Under the pieces are notes generated by a model that was given only the letters and a program-made list of their open reading frames with translations, did not search any database and was not told the DNA's origin. Source: Liolophura sinensis (taxonomy: Eukaryota > Mollusca > Polyplacophora > Chitonida > Chitonidae). Taken from it: a stretch of 64,000 nucleotides of DNA. Positions 1-13,500 of this stretch are shown in pieces (the stretch's first letter is position 1; each line of letters begins with the position of its first letter). The stretch covers positions 3,412,001 through 3,476,000 of the forward strand of contig NC_088304.1 in assembly GCF_032854445.1 (NCBI RefSeq). The letters run 5' to 3'. The position numbers and the translations under genes are program-made.

Positions 1-369
1 TTCAGAGAAAATCAGAATTCTTCCAAGATGCAGCTCAAAATAACACTAATTTAAGACCAACGTTAATCAATGCGATCTTCACATCGCAAATTAAGAACAC
101 AGTGCCTCGTTTCAACGAAAAAGCGGCGTTTTTGATCGAGAGTGCAATTTATCCGGGTTATTAATAAACCGTCATCTCTTTTATGGTCATTTAACTTGTA
201 TAAGTGCATTGACCAATGCACAGAATTGTGCTGGGATTCTGAAATTTGCTCTTTCTTATTGTACCTCTTTGGGGCCGATTCTTCACCTTACCGTACCAGA
301 TCATTTCAAGAGAAACTTCAACCACATCGATTCACGCACATGTCATGTAAAACGTCTGCACGAAATAGT

Positions 370-580
370 TTTATTTATTTGATTGATGTTTTACTCCGTA
401 CTCAAGAATAGTTTACTTATATGACTGCGGCCAACATTATGGTGAGAGAAAACGACCATCCGCAGGTTGTCGCCAGACTTTCCACGAACAGATAGAGAGG
501 AAGCCTGCACGAGCTAGACTTGAACTCACAGCAACCGCATTTGTGAAGGGACCTTAGGTCTGGCGCGCTACCCACCTCGG
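370..580 (-). mobile_element. tRNA-derived SINE, type 1, (ATTT)n tail
   Basis: Read on the plus strand it is tail-first: TTTATTTATTTGATTG, then TTTTACTCCGTACTCAAGAA, then GCGGCCAACATTATGGTG, CCATCCGCAGGTTG, and a tRNA-like head containing the complement of a B box (CTTGAACTCACAGC). It matches the other type-1 copies in order and spacing. Confidence 0.85.
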
Positions 581-803
581 GTCTGCACGAACTTGTATCA
601 ACAGACGTTTACACGGCTATATAGACTGAATCCAAACTTATATTCACTATATGACCACTGATTACAGTTTTGCCATTGTTGTCTATTGTGTCTTTATATA
701 ACATGTAAATATTTTTGATGCATTCTATTAATAATCTCCTTTACTCTTTTATTTTATTTATTTGTTTGTTTTTATTTTTTTTTTCAATTTATTATTTATT
801 CTC

Positions 804-1012
804 GAGGCCTCTGTGGCCGACTGGCTAGCACACTAGAGCAACACAGTGAGCCAGCAGCCTCTCATCATGTGATGCGGTCTCTGAGAGTCGAAGTCAAGCT
901 CTTACTGGCTTCCTCTCCGGTCATACATGGGAACATCACTCAGGAATCTGCGGATTGTAGTGGGCCCTATAAGTGGAAACTCTTTGAGTGACACCAATCA
1001 AATAAATAAAAA
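804..1012 (+). mobile_element. tRNA-derived SINE, type 1
   Basis: Head-first copy. GGCCTCTGTGGCCGACTGGC and TAGCACACTAG form the A-box region, and GAGAGTCGAAGTCAAG is the B-box region. CTGCGGATTGTAGTGGG follows, then ACACCAATCAAATAAATAAA as tail. Part of the central domain is deleted (the GGCGGCCAGCATTATGGTG segment is missing). Confidence 0.8.
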
Positions 1013-2211
1013 TATACATAAAATTTATTTATTTTCTGGTATGACATGCATTGTTAAAAAATTAAAAACAGAAATAAAATAAACAGAGAAATAATAATAA
1101 TATTTTTCTCACAACAGGGACAGCTATAATTTCATTTATATAAATCTTAAATTAGCATCTAATTACTATTATTTACTCTTTTATAAAATAATGCCTCTTT
1201 CTTGAATGCTGCGTATATATATATATTCTTTGCACATACATATATATACAATATGCATCATTACTATTTCTTAAAATAGTATCTTGAACTTGAATTATCT
1301 CAGTTTCAAATGTAGTCAAATTCTTTTTATCACATATGTTAAAGTTCTTTTCGCTTATTTCTCTTGAAATATTTTTAATCTCCACCCTCTGCACAAGAGG
1401 ATTTTTTTTAACGTCACACTGATCGAAAGCGATTAGGGTGGATTATCACCTGTGAGAGAGTGAAACTTTGAACTCCCGCATATATTATCTTCAGTTTGAT
1501 TAACACAGGTTCGGAGCTTACCTTCAGAATCACCACAGATCCCCCCCCCCCACCTCCACCTCTCCACCGCCCCTGTCCTATCTCTCATGTCAACCTGGTG
1601 CTCCAGAAGCACATCAAATGTTGTCAGGTAGAAGGTGTTTAAAGTTCAACCAGTGCCGCAAGAAACGATAGATTTAATAGGTCGTATATCAAACACTTTG
1701 ACAAGATTAATTATTAGAACTGCAGCGTGACAAACTAGCGCATGACCAATGAGGTCATGAGTTCGCATCCCCCATTCGGCTGATACGTTTTTCTGGCACC
1801 ATCCATCTTTTCAGTTTACACAATAACACAACAGAAAAAGACACAATAAAAAACAACTAATTTATACCATACTTTTCATAAAAAAAATAAGTAGTTCCAT
1901 ACAATGGTTTATAAAAGGCAATAAATTAGGTTTGAATTCGGCAATGTATAACCTGCAGACTACCGACATTCTTGATCTTACCGCAAACATTTCAATGTCT
2001 CTCGCAGTCTCATTTCAGTCACGAAAGGGTTTTGAATTAGTTCCTGTTTCAATTTAAAATCATTTAATTTTGTTTTTAATAGGTTTCAAATATTTTTTTG
2101 GATTGAACAATGATCGACTTAATCAAAAATGTTTTAATCTGGCATCTGAGATCATATTAAACGACATATTTACCTTAATTTAGCAACAGCTTTTAATTGA
2201 CGTTTTTTTCA

Positions 2212-2430
2212 TGGGTGTTTTTCGCCGTACTCAAGAATATTTCACTTACACGACAACAGCCAGCATTATGGTGGAAGGGTACCAAGCAGAGCCCAAGAGA
2301 AAACCCATTCATAGGTTGCAGGTAGAGCTTCTAACGTACGGCTTGAGAGGAAACCAGTATGTTGTGGGCTTGAACTCACAGCAACCGCATTACTTGGAGG
2401 CTCTTGGGTCATTGTGTCTCGCAGGCACGC
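2212..2430 (-). mobile_element. tRNA-derived SINE, type 1
   Basis: Tail-first on the plus strand: TGTTTTTCGCCGTACTCAAG, ATATTTCACTTACACGAC, CAGCATTATGGTGGAAGG, GGTTGCAGG, then the B-box complement CTTGAACTCACAGCAACCGC and a head ending near 2430. It lies 3' of the Tbx2/3 stop and could fall in the 3' UTR. The long open frame over it is incidental. Confidence 0.85.
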
Positions 2431-2751
2431 ATCTCCACATGTTTTCAGTAACGTCACAGTATCTCAATCATCTTAAGACAAATTCGCATCAAGGAATTCA
2501 GTTTCATTTACACGTGACGTCACAAATAAAGTGATGAATATTCATCATTTGTCCAAATCGGGAACAGTTGTTCGTAAATTCATCTTCATCAGTGCTGTAC
2601 CGAAGCTGACATTTTGTGTACACAGTACATTGAATGTACATTCAAGAAGACCATATGTAGATCAGGTTTTTAAAACAACAACAACTAAGCACACAATGCT
2701 GGTATGTTATGTAAAAATTCCCTGAATAATAAAATATCCTCGGAGTCTGTT

Positions 2752-3386
2752 TCACGGCGGTGATGAAGACGGTGCGTTAATATTGAAAGGCAGAGAATAT
2801 GGGGAAAAACGTAAAGGGCGGTGAGGAGATAAAGTAGGTTCTAAACTCAACGGCCAGTGTTTTTGACCAGATAATTCCCTACATCTCTGAAGCACATTGT
2901 TCGGTTCGGACGAAGTCTTTTCCAGTTGCTTTCTTCCAAAAGGCATAAACATAAGATTGTCCATACTCGTTCCAGGTGTCGACATAAACGTATTGGAAAA
3001 AGTCGGCAAAGTCAGTGCGGAGTCCAACAGCCATCTTTGGTGAGCATCCCACGCATGCGCAGCCGACCAGCCCAAACCGGAAACAGGAAGGAAAAATGAT
3101 GGTGGTCGCATAGGAAAGACCGGAAGCGGAAATGGCTTGTCCACTCCTGAAAATCCCGAAGCGTTTAATCCAGACCTACGGGAATCCAGTAACCCGGGTG
3201 GAAAACCAAAGTGTCTTGGAACTCCGCTGCCAAACGAGTGCAAATCGAGTCGGTCATTGGATCGACCTAACCGCAGTCTGGAGTGACCTTCAGAATGACC
3301 CTTGTCGTCCTCTGAACCAGAAATGCCCAAGTCGTCCTCATCGTCCTCGAGTCTGCGCCTTCGCCTTTCTTCTCTTTCACGTTCTT
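2752..3386 (-). CDS. Tbx2/3: Tbx2/3 coding exon 6 (C-terminal exon with stop)
   Basis: The exon has 635 bp: two bases completing Glu328, 210 codons, then TGA at 2754-2752. It opens with alternating Glu/Arg (ERERE, RRRRR), then an acidic run [18 protein letters not shown]. An Arg/Gly/Phe-rich part follows, then proline- and phenylalanine-rich [18 protein letters not shown]. Near the end is [20 protein letters not shown], which matches the C-terminal motif RLRYSPYSIP of TBX2/3 and is good evidence that this exon belongs to the gene. The acceptor is CCGAGCAG|AAGAA at 3387/3386. No clear AATAAA lies close downstream; ATTAAA-like hexamers on the minus strand near 2193 and 2136 are weak candidates. 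Confidence 0.9.
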
Positions 3387-4544
3387 CTGCTCGGAGGTGA
3401 CAAAAAAGCAAACAGATCTTTTATTTTTAATTTAACAATATTTTTGGAAAATTATTTATTCATGTATTTCTTTATTTCATCCTCCATTCCGTTCTTGATA
3501 ACGTTTCTGTACACAATGTCAGGATGTAAATGAAAATAACACACTAGACCATGCGACCACATTGTTGATGGGCTGACAGATTAAGACTAAGGTTTTACTG
3601 ACATATTTTAAGAAGTTGTCACACAGAAAAAATGTGAAGAAAAACAACATTATGTGTGAAAACACATAAACAGGTTAAAAAATGGTGTGAACTTATGTTT
3701 TATGCACATTGCCTCCGGGTAGATATAAGATGGTCGTATCTTAGAGATTTGACCGCCTTATACGTTAAGTCGCTCATTCGCGCGTACCGCACTGTTAAAT
3801 TTCTATCATCCACCCGCGGGACACTGGCTTATCTCTGCGACGCACCCCATGTGTAGTTAGTGCATTGTTGTGTATGATTCCGTAAGTGTTACGTTTGGTT
3901 TAAGTGTGATGGTTGACTGTAACGGGTCAAAGTTTATCGGTTACGAACAAAGCAAATCTGATGACGAATGTTTTAGCCCCGAACCATTTTGATCGCCGAC
4001 AAAGATGTCCGCCGTTATATTGGGAGGCAATTGCGAACGTGCTAATTAGCACGTTTAATGAGTTAATTTATGTTTTACGTTTGCATTGTTCAACCTGTTT
4101 ACATCAAATGGTGTTGAGTGAGAAAGCCTGTAAAGAGATAAAGGTTGTTTAAATTTGTTTAATCTTTAAGACATTAGATAAGAATGTAAAATGCAATTCC
4201 GAACACGTTCAGGTTTGTTAAAGAGGAATATGTATGTAACCCTTATATTTATTAACGATATGACGTTTCATAGACAAATGACACGGGGCTCTCGTTTATA
4301 GCGGTTGCTTACAAAGTCAACCCCAAGGGAGACTCACGTTCGAACCATATCCGATAGCTTGGTTGTAATTTGAATCTGGCGGTGTGCCAAGTGTATACAC
4401 GGCGGCAAGGCCGAGAAATCGCTTAAAAACTATTAGAAACTGGGTCAAATCAATCAGTCAATTAATCAATCAACCCACAGTTCCTCCCAACATACTGCTG
4501 ACCGCCTTCGTATAAGGGAAACGTCCTGGAGTAAGGCGTAAAAC

Positions 4545-4582
<38 letters not shown>

Positions 4583-7500
4583 CAATTAACTAACTAAATG
4601 ATAACATTTCATGAGACCTGGATAATTGCACTTCCGTAACACGCGATGTTAGAAGGCGATCTGTGATTGGTCACTTTGACGCCGCATGGCATTAACTATG
4701 GAGCAGTGTGTGCTGTGTCCTATCCTGTGTAAATAGGGGCACTGAGGAGCATGATTCAGGATGGTTTTTTAGGCAACCTTACAAAGAACAAACCTGATTG
4801 CTTCTCTGTGGCTAGTTATCAGTCACAAGGCTCTAGTTCATGGTGCTTTTGTGATTAATACACGAGATCCCTGAAAATGGGTGTAGTCTACCTAGTGTTG
4901 TATAATGGCGAAGCAATTTATTTCGTCAGATTTTGGTAGCCGCTTTGTTTTTGTTTCTAGGGGTTGCGTTGTAAACAGGTGTTGGGATCAAGCAGTTAGA
5001 GAAATTGTTACTGGCCATTAGAGAAATTAGATTTACTAACGCAACGCTAAGCTGGAATGAAGCATTAAAATTCGGCCCCATCCTTTGCTAGATTCAGAGC
5101 CGGACTGTTTGTCTGGTTTATGTGGGAGATATTTCCAGGCACGGAAGTAAATTTGATGTGCCAAAGTCGATTAGAAATATTTCGTGTGTTGAGTTAGGTT
5201 AAGAAAAACTAACGTGGAGCTAATAGTTAGGGTGATCCCGAAAAGCCTTTTCAAAATACCTCAAAATCACAATTCTCGTAAATTTACAAACAGCAAATAT
5301 ATAAAATTCGACAGACCAAATAAAAATATCAATAACATGGCCCGAAGGCACGCGACGCAAATCCCCGTTTGGGGGGAATTCCCTTGGTAATCCTTAGTGA
5401 GTCCTCTCCCCACCCTTACGTTCCCTCTCCGTACGAATTAAGGAGAAGCGATCGCCTATTTGCTTGTCGTTGTCTAAAATACATACCAGCTGCTGAGAGC
5501 ATAAGTTTGTCGTCCACAGTGAGTCCTGCCCCATTATCCCCTCCGCACAGGCCATCGTCCAGCCCCTGTACACCCATCAGAACCGCATGCGCTTCTTCCG
5601 CACTCGTCATAAATGGTTTCCTAGAAGCAAACGTCCAAAAAATCATGCACATATCGTTGGCACACAGAGCAATGCGGCGCGCGGTCACGGTTTGTCTAGA
5701 GGCACGAGCATTGCGATTCACTGAGCGTGACGAACACCGTGTTTCTCACGCCAGTGTCATTCATCCAAGACAACTTTTGGGAGGGATCATGATCTGCCGA
5801 TACAGTAGCATCAAAGTGTCTTTGAGGAGGCCAAGCATTTTAACAGCTTATGGAATGTCAAAGTCAGGAAGTTAACTAAGTTCTTGGTGCATCCAACAAC
5901 CACCACCTTCCCCCCTCCCCAACCTCCCCTCGCACACCACACACACTACCCGATTCCCACATTTTCTTTGTCAAGGGCTCATTTCACTTACAGCTTTATG
6001 CCTAAATCCCTTGTTCAAAAGAGTGATATTTGGTAATCTCATTGTCATTCCCATTCATTACAAATTTCTCTGATTTACAAATCACAACTTAAGTTAAATA
6101 ACGACAGAAATTAATTCAGTATTTTTCCTTGATATAGCAGCTAACCAATGAGTTAATCTGCGCGAACATTTCTCACTCAGCCAGCTAACTAAACCAAAGA
6201 GTGAGATTGTAAAAAAATCAAACCAAGAATTAGCGTGCACGTCAATCCGTCATCCAGTGAGTCGATTAAACATTGAAACTGTCCAGCAGCCAGCCCAGCA
6301 GAATCGGTAAATGTCTTGTTCGGTAAATCAGTCATTTCGGACATGACGCTTATATTCAAAGAGTCGGTCATATAGTGAGAGAGATCATTCGTATAGTGAG
6401 ATAATCAGTCAAAGAATCAGCCAAAGAACCGAACTGTGTGTCGTACAGCCAAAAAACGAACTGTGTGTGGTACAGCCAAACAACCGAAGTGTATGTCGCA
6501 CAGCCAAACAACCGAACTGTATGCCGTACAGCCAAACAACCGAACTGTATGCCGTACAGCCAAACAACCGAACTGTATGTCGTACAGCCAAAAACATAAC
6601 TGTATGTCATACAGCCAAAAACATAACTGTATGTCATACAGCCAAAAACAGAACTGTATGTCGTACAGCCAAAAACAGAACTGTATGTCGTACAGCCAAA
6701 CAACCGAACTGTATATCGTACAGTCAAAAGCAGAACTGAATGCTAAGATCAACTAAGGTCAGAACTGGCTATTAGCGCGTCAAAGAACTCGTAAGGGCGT
6801 TAGTCAAACAGAGCATACCAGAGAGTCATCTCCCACTAGTAATAAGATTTAAATCTGACATATAGGATTCAACCATAGGTATTATGAGCTGGACCCAATT
6901 CTGGAAGCGATTTAAGACGTCGTGCTAGTAAAATAAACCAGCGCAGTCATGTCACGTGTACTCATCAGTCATCGGGTAAGCAAGTTTTCCAGAAGGTGTT
7001 TCCTCACACAAAACCCTACAGAGTGACAGAGAAGAAAAGACTAAGTGGTATTTTTCCTTCTTCTTCCAGCTATTTATTTTTCACGAGCAGCTAACAATAC
7101 TTTGTACACTTAGTTTCTTATAGTTCAAAATGTTCTGTCTGCTACATGATATTTATGTCTTTGATTCTAAAAGTAATTTCTCGCAATACTTTATTTGTTG
7201 TCGATGACCTGGTACGACGGAGAATTTTATTCGTTTGTGACTTATCCAAAACATCCTGAAATTTAGAACGATGTGATCCTACAATATTATATATACAAAT
7301 TTTACCAATTAATGTAAATTAAAGTAATTTCTGCATAATAGCAATGTCAGTGACGTCACATTCTGTATTAACTCTTGTACCCAATGACGACTACCTTTAA
7401 TTCTTAAGCTTAACGTAAACTACCTTTTGTCCCTCTTTGCAGCACCGTTTACCCGAAATCCTTTGGCAAATGGATTATGATCTATCTTAAGCTGGGTAAT

Positions 7501-10500
7501 CTGAAATGAAGAGACTTTTTTTAAAATAAGCACAAAAATGCATAACAATAAACAGCCTATCTAATATCCACGTTAATCAATAAATTTATTTATCTATTTA
7601 TTTGACTAGTGTTTTGCGGCATATTCGAGAATGGTTCCCTTATACGACGGCGGCCAGCATTGCAGTGGGAGAACACCTGACAAAGCCCTTGGGAAATATA
7701 CTACCATTCGCAGGTTGCTGTGGATGTTAGTTGGAAAGGATAATAAATAAATAGCGTTCAAGTGCATTGTATTTGCCTTTCATACATTTTGTTTTGCTTT
7801 GTTGCACATGGTTGTTTAATCGTTCATAAATTATTAACTACCTTTTATTTTCTCAAATTTCTTTCCAAGAGTTAACAGCAGGCCGCGTGTATAGTTACAA
7901 ACATCAAGAGAAGTACTGAAACAGCACCTTTCGAAGAACTGGTACATACCTTGGTGTTTTGGTAAGCCGTGACAGCCATGAAAGCGGTTTCCTTGAACAC
8001 AAATGTTCGGAAGCGTTTGTAAGGCAGTTTGGAAAGGTCATTGGCTTGGACAAGGTGAAAACGAGGCTGATACTTGTGCATGGAGTTGAGGATAACCTGT
8101 TGAGAAATACAAACGCGCAAGTGAGTAAAATTTCAAACAATTACACCAAAAAAAAAATGAGAGAGGGATAGACGAGCACGAATGTGTCGAATGTTGTCAA
8201 TGTTAATTCTTGATTAATAAAAATAATTTTGTATAACTTACTTATGATTAGACTATAACAACTGTCAACCATGTTTAATGGAGGTTTCATGTCAATAGCT
8301 GTTAGACCTTGCAGTGTGCAATTAGAAAACGTTCAATACAAAGCACAATGCACTGAGCCAAGAGGGCCAGGCATTAGGAAAGAATTATGTAAAAAGAAGC
8401 AGTTCATACGCAGTTTTCAATGATACCGGAAATGCGCTAAAAATGTTTTAAGCGCATAAGCTTATTCAGCATTCAAATGGTGTTGCAGGCCAGCTTATTG
8501 ATTCTTGTTAACGAAAAATATGTATCTCACTTGTGCTTCAACTGCAACTTTATTTTATATATCCCACGTGGCAATTTTATTCATCAGGATGCATATACAG
8601 CCTCTAGCCCATGAGGACGAGTAATCCCTTACATACTAGTAATAAGAATAGATTGCTGCAAGCTGGACTTGAACTGACTGTCTCATTGGTGAGAGGATTC
8701 AGGTAATGCACGAAGGTAAGGGATGGACATGAGAAACTTTTTGGGTGTACTCTGCATACGAATGTGACTGTTTTGTTTTGTATGTAAGTCCTTGGGTTTA
8801 TGGGGGAATTATTGCATAATTAAGGAACAAATACTAGGTTCAATGATTTTTCAATTATTTATGCACAAATGGACACAAATTATCTCATTGCAAAACGTTG
8901 TGTAAAAAAAAAAACCGATAGAGAGGAGGAAGAAAGACTGGAAAGGGCATGCAAATTTACGTACAATAAATCACAGATATTTATCAATATACAGATTAAT
9001 TAACTGCTACATCTAATTAGTTTCTGTTCCCCTGAGATGGAAAACAAATTTTTCTGGCGCGACCGTAATGTAAACTGACAAAGGTACATCTTACGCGATT
9101 GGTTTACAGTTAATTAATGGACCAATTAACATCGACGTACCAGACTGCCCTTGTTTAGAGTTCAGAGATAGCTGTCACTCAAATTCCAGTCTCATGTGTA
9201 GTGAAGATACACCCGTCTGAACTTTTACGTTAATCAATGTCAAATTAGTGCACTGAAGTACCCTAAAAACACTTTATCCTGCAAATCTTGGCACGCAATA
9301 ACAAATCATGAAGGCAACAACTATATCCAAGGCACTAATCAAGAAAAAAAACATTACTTTATAATTCAAATCTGTGACTGAAATACCTAATTTTACATAT
9401 TGCAAACGTTGACTCAGTTCTTATATTAAAACTAACAAAATCAAATCTAAACGAGAATGCGTTACACACATACCCTCACAAAAAGCAATGATTTCGTGCA
9501 GTCATAACATTATAAGGAAAAATTTCTGTTTACGCGGAATTTATCTTCAATTTCCGCCAATATCAGAATATCGTGGACAGTATTAATATACAGATCTATT
9601 CATTGAAACAAACTTTCGTTCAAGAATGGTCAGCCCTGAGATGAACACAGTTGACACATTCGCCTTTAGATTTGAGAAAATAAAACGCAATTATAGGGAA
9701 ACGGAAAACGATATCAGAAAATAATTTAAGAAACATCATAACGCTCACTAGTCCCTGTTGAAACCCAAGTTTTTCTTTATGAGTCCTGGTAGCGACACGG
9801 GTTTAATCAAATGAGTGTTGGCGAAAGTCTCGCGGCGCGACACGTCCTGACGTGACTGCGCGAGACGCGATGACGGTAGGCGCGCTACACGAGGCCCAGC
9901 CACTGTCTCACCTTAAGGTGGTTTGTATGCTCGTACCAGACCCGGGCAATATTTACGGGGTCGTCTGCGACAGAAAAATTATCATAATGGGAGAAAATGC
10001 ACAGCAAACGCCGTCAATAAAATTGTATACACACAAGAAATTTCAATATTGTCTTTGGAAAGGTCGCCGCCAAAAGAGAGTTGCCGCTATGTACTTATAC
10101 AAAAATCCCCGCCATGGCTGCACCAGCAGTTTGCAACATTTCGACGCCATTTGTTTGTATGTAACATTGCAATATTGGGTATAGATGCAAGGTTACAATC
10201 ATGTCACCGGGGCTGTGGTCTTATACCATGGTCATATGTGTAGGATGATATTTATATACAGGGGTAGGTGCCGGTGGTGGGGAGTAGGGTTCGAAACCGG
10301 GCGCGTCCAGGCCTGTTTATGTCTTAACTAATTTCACTTAGTTTACACATCATCCGTGTTTCTTTTTGCGTTTGCAAATTGCAGACGTTCATTGAATTCA
10401 AATTTGAATAATTAGCATGTTATGTTATATTGGTCACTTCATGTAAAAGTCATTTGAATAAGACCGAGGTGCAAATTACCTCAGCAAATCACAAATATAT

Positions 10501-13500
10501 TCTAAAGGTACGTTATGGTTTGGGTTCGATTCCAAGCTTGGTTACTCTTTTCTATTCCACTTATTATACCTATGTAGATGTTTGCCAATTAATGCTCAGA
10601 ACACTCCGGATCTTATTATAACCGTCCGCTTCGGGAGCGGTAGATCCAAGGTCAATCCTGGTTCGAGTCATACCTAAGACCTAAAAAGAGGAAGTCCACT
10701 CTTGTCGTTCAGCATGAAGGGGATAGTGCAATAACTGGTTGACACTTGCAACAAGGAGGCACATTACGTGCACCCTAAGCATTCCTTCGTCGTCATATGA
10801 CTGAATAATTGTTAAGTACGACGTTAAACCCCAAGTACTAACTCACTCACTCACTCACTCACTCACTCACTCTTAGTATAACGGTTTTGGTGATCTCCAA
10901 CTTTTAGCGACGTTTGGAAGTTCGCTTTCCTTCTCCCACAAAATATGAGAACAAATGTTATACCTTTTCTAGAGACGACAGATTGATTGTTAGTGATGAA
11001 AGCCTATCCCTGCCTCTGGGTAAGATTTACTGCATAGTGCCTTATGCTTACTGTGTCCAGTTCCACTTAAAACAGGCCTTCTATTCATGGTGCCAAATTA
11101 GATCGCCACTTTGGACATATGAACTGTATCCAATCAAGGCGTAATTACATCAAGGCGTAATTACATCAAGGCGTAATTACATCGAGACGTAATTGAGATA
11201 CATATTTTGATTTCCGACTACTTATAACATAGCATAATACACCATTTGGGTACGGATTTCATTCATTCGCCTAGAACATTCTTTGCCTCTTTTCATCATC
11301 AATGATGACGGTTGACTGCTTTTCCTTGATATATATGAATCTGTAATATACACTTTCTTAGTTCTTTGGTGGTTTGTGTTGAGCGTTGTCTTGGGAATTA
11401 GCCTCGCGATTATTGACCAGGAACGTCCATTTTGCTGGTATGCGAGTGCATGTTTTGACGCCTAGCTAACTAACAAGGTAAGCTTACGATGTCACACTCC
11501 CCAACATGTCACATAAACAACGCTCGCGCACGACAGCTGCTGTCTATCCAACGTACAGAACGCATGCACTGAGCGCATGTAGGTCGACGACGTAAGCTTG
11601 GAACAGAGATTCATTGCCCGAAATTTTGTCAACAGTTACCTAATTAAACAGATTTATCAGAAGAAAACATCAACCGTGATCTGATTATCCACGGCTCAAA
11701 ACAGGAAATAAACGCACTTAATTTCACAGTCACACTAGTTTTATAGCGTCTTATGTAATGGGCACAGTGGATTCTCTTCTAGGATCCGGTTACTATGTAC
11801 GTAGTAAAGTCACTCAAAATCAATATAATACTGTTTTCTGTATCAGGGACAGTGAGGTGCTGTAAACATCTAAACGTGTCCAAAATAATAAACACATTTA
11901 TGTATGAAATTTATCACCACTTCTGTTATACTTTCATTATGCGCAAATCTGAACGAATACGTCACATTTCATGTATATTGCTTTTTATGTTGCCTGACAA
12001 CGCGTTTGACATCAAACGTATGTGGGTCTTTGTATAATCACACAAGTAAAACAAAAACAAACAGTACGATGCACATTTCGAAGCTGATTTTTACCAAAAT
12101 ATTTATGACTATTTACATGACACATATGCAGACTTTGATACCTTGCTGTGGCCTTTTATGAAGGTGAATTTCATGAAAAAATATCTCGCCTTCTATTAAA
12201 TTCTTCAAGAAAAACATATTCTGAATTTTACATCACCAAGCGGGGTTTTGAAATTAGATTCTGTAAAATGTGTGCAAAATTAACTTTAAGCTTTTTTGTT
12301 TCTCACATTGTTATGCAGTTAAGGCCTACGGGTAAACTATTATGACTTACTACAAAACAAGAATTTATTTTACGTCGTTTTTGATATCATAAAACTTACA
12401 ATAAAAAGAATTCCTTATGGGTTTTTCTCCCGACTATTTAAGTACGTATTCTTTTGTGATGTGCAGGTGTGGGTATATGTGGGCATAAATGTGAGGAATT
12501 TGACACAAAGCCAGTTTATCATGGCACAGGTCAAGCATGAATCTTGACACGAGTATTTTTAATGAAAAACTCTGACTGTAATTGTATAACCCTCTGGTAA
12601 CCAGCTAATCTGTATGGACGGAATAATAAAGTGTTTCCCCCCAGCGCCACCCAACCCAAATCTCATTAAACCTCTCTCTCTCTCAATCTGCAGCCCAGCT
12701 TGGTTTAATACGTCCATACACCTAACAGTGCCTGCCAAATGGTCGTGGATAAGAAAAAATGAAAAAATCAATAAATCAATTTAATGAAATGATTCTGAGA
12801 AATATTCGACCACTAGTGCAAACCTTCATATAATTCTCTTGCAAGTAAATATAGGCAGAGCTTAACCCGGGGCTAGAGGATCTATATTTATCGTGTTAAC
12901 TTAGATCGCCGCGTTGGATATATGAACAGTTGCCATTAAAGCGCAACCGAAATTATAAACTTCGATTTGGATGCTGTTTTCATTCATTCCCCTGAAATAT
13001 TCCTTACGTCTTTCCAACAGCATTAATGTCGCTCTTCATGTTGTATACTTTCTTAGCTCTTTAATGGTTTATGTTGGGCGTCGTTTTGGGAATTTTACTC
13101 GCTATATTATTGGCCTGGGCCGTCCATTTTGTTGACGGCTGAGATAGGAATGTCTTGTCGCCTAGATTCAATTCATACAATCAGATTGGGTCTATTTGAG
13201 AAAATATATGCTCTTTATTTTAGACTTTTAAAGACAGATCAAAAGAGACAAATAAACTACATGAATACACATCAATAAAAAAGTAGAATAGAGTCTATCA
13301 GCATGCAGAATAGTTGAAGAAAAGACTTTTAAAAATCAAAAATAAATCACGCATGATGGGAGAGGATATGGCCCTTCCACTCCTACCTACTATATCTATG
13401 AGACTTTGGCAACGTGTACATTTCAGCTGGAGGTTTTCGGTCAGATTAATTATGATGATGTATTTTTTTTAAGGAAAATGAGGAAATTATATACCAAATA

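Larger units (their letters stand above)
1..2205. other. Flank downstream of Tbx2/3
   Basis: Two SINEs (370-580, 804-1012), a poly-C run near 1541-1553 and a weak B-box-like GAGTTCGCATCC near 1758. Otherwise AT-rich sequence with no gene. Confidence 0.7.

Noticed and set aside
804-900. tRNA gene
   Set aside because: A- and B-box-like segments are present but the cloverleaf is not maintained and a SINE body and tail follow; a pseudo-tRNA head.
2211-2534. 107-residue open frame
   Set aside because: It lies almost wholly on a type-1 SINE; composition and position follow from the element.
6368-6756. Several overlapping open frames on both strands
   Set aside because: Produced by the 27/28-bp minisatellite lacking stops; the repeated VWLYDIQF-like peptides have no independent support.
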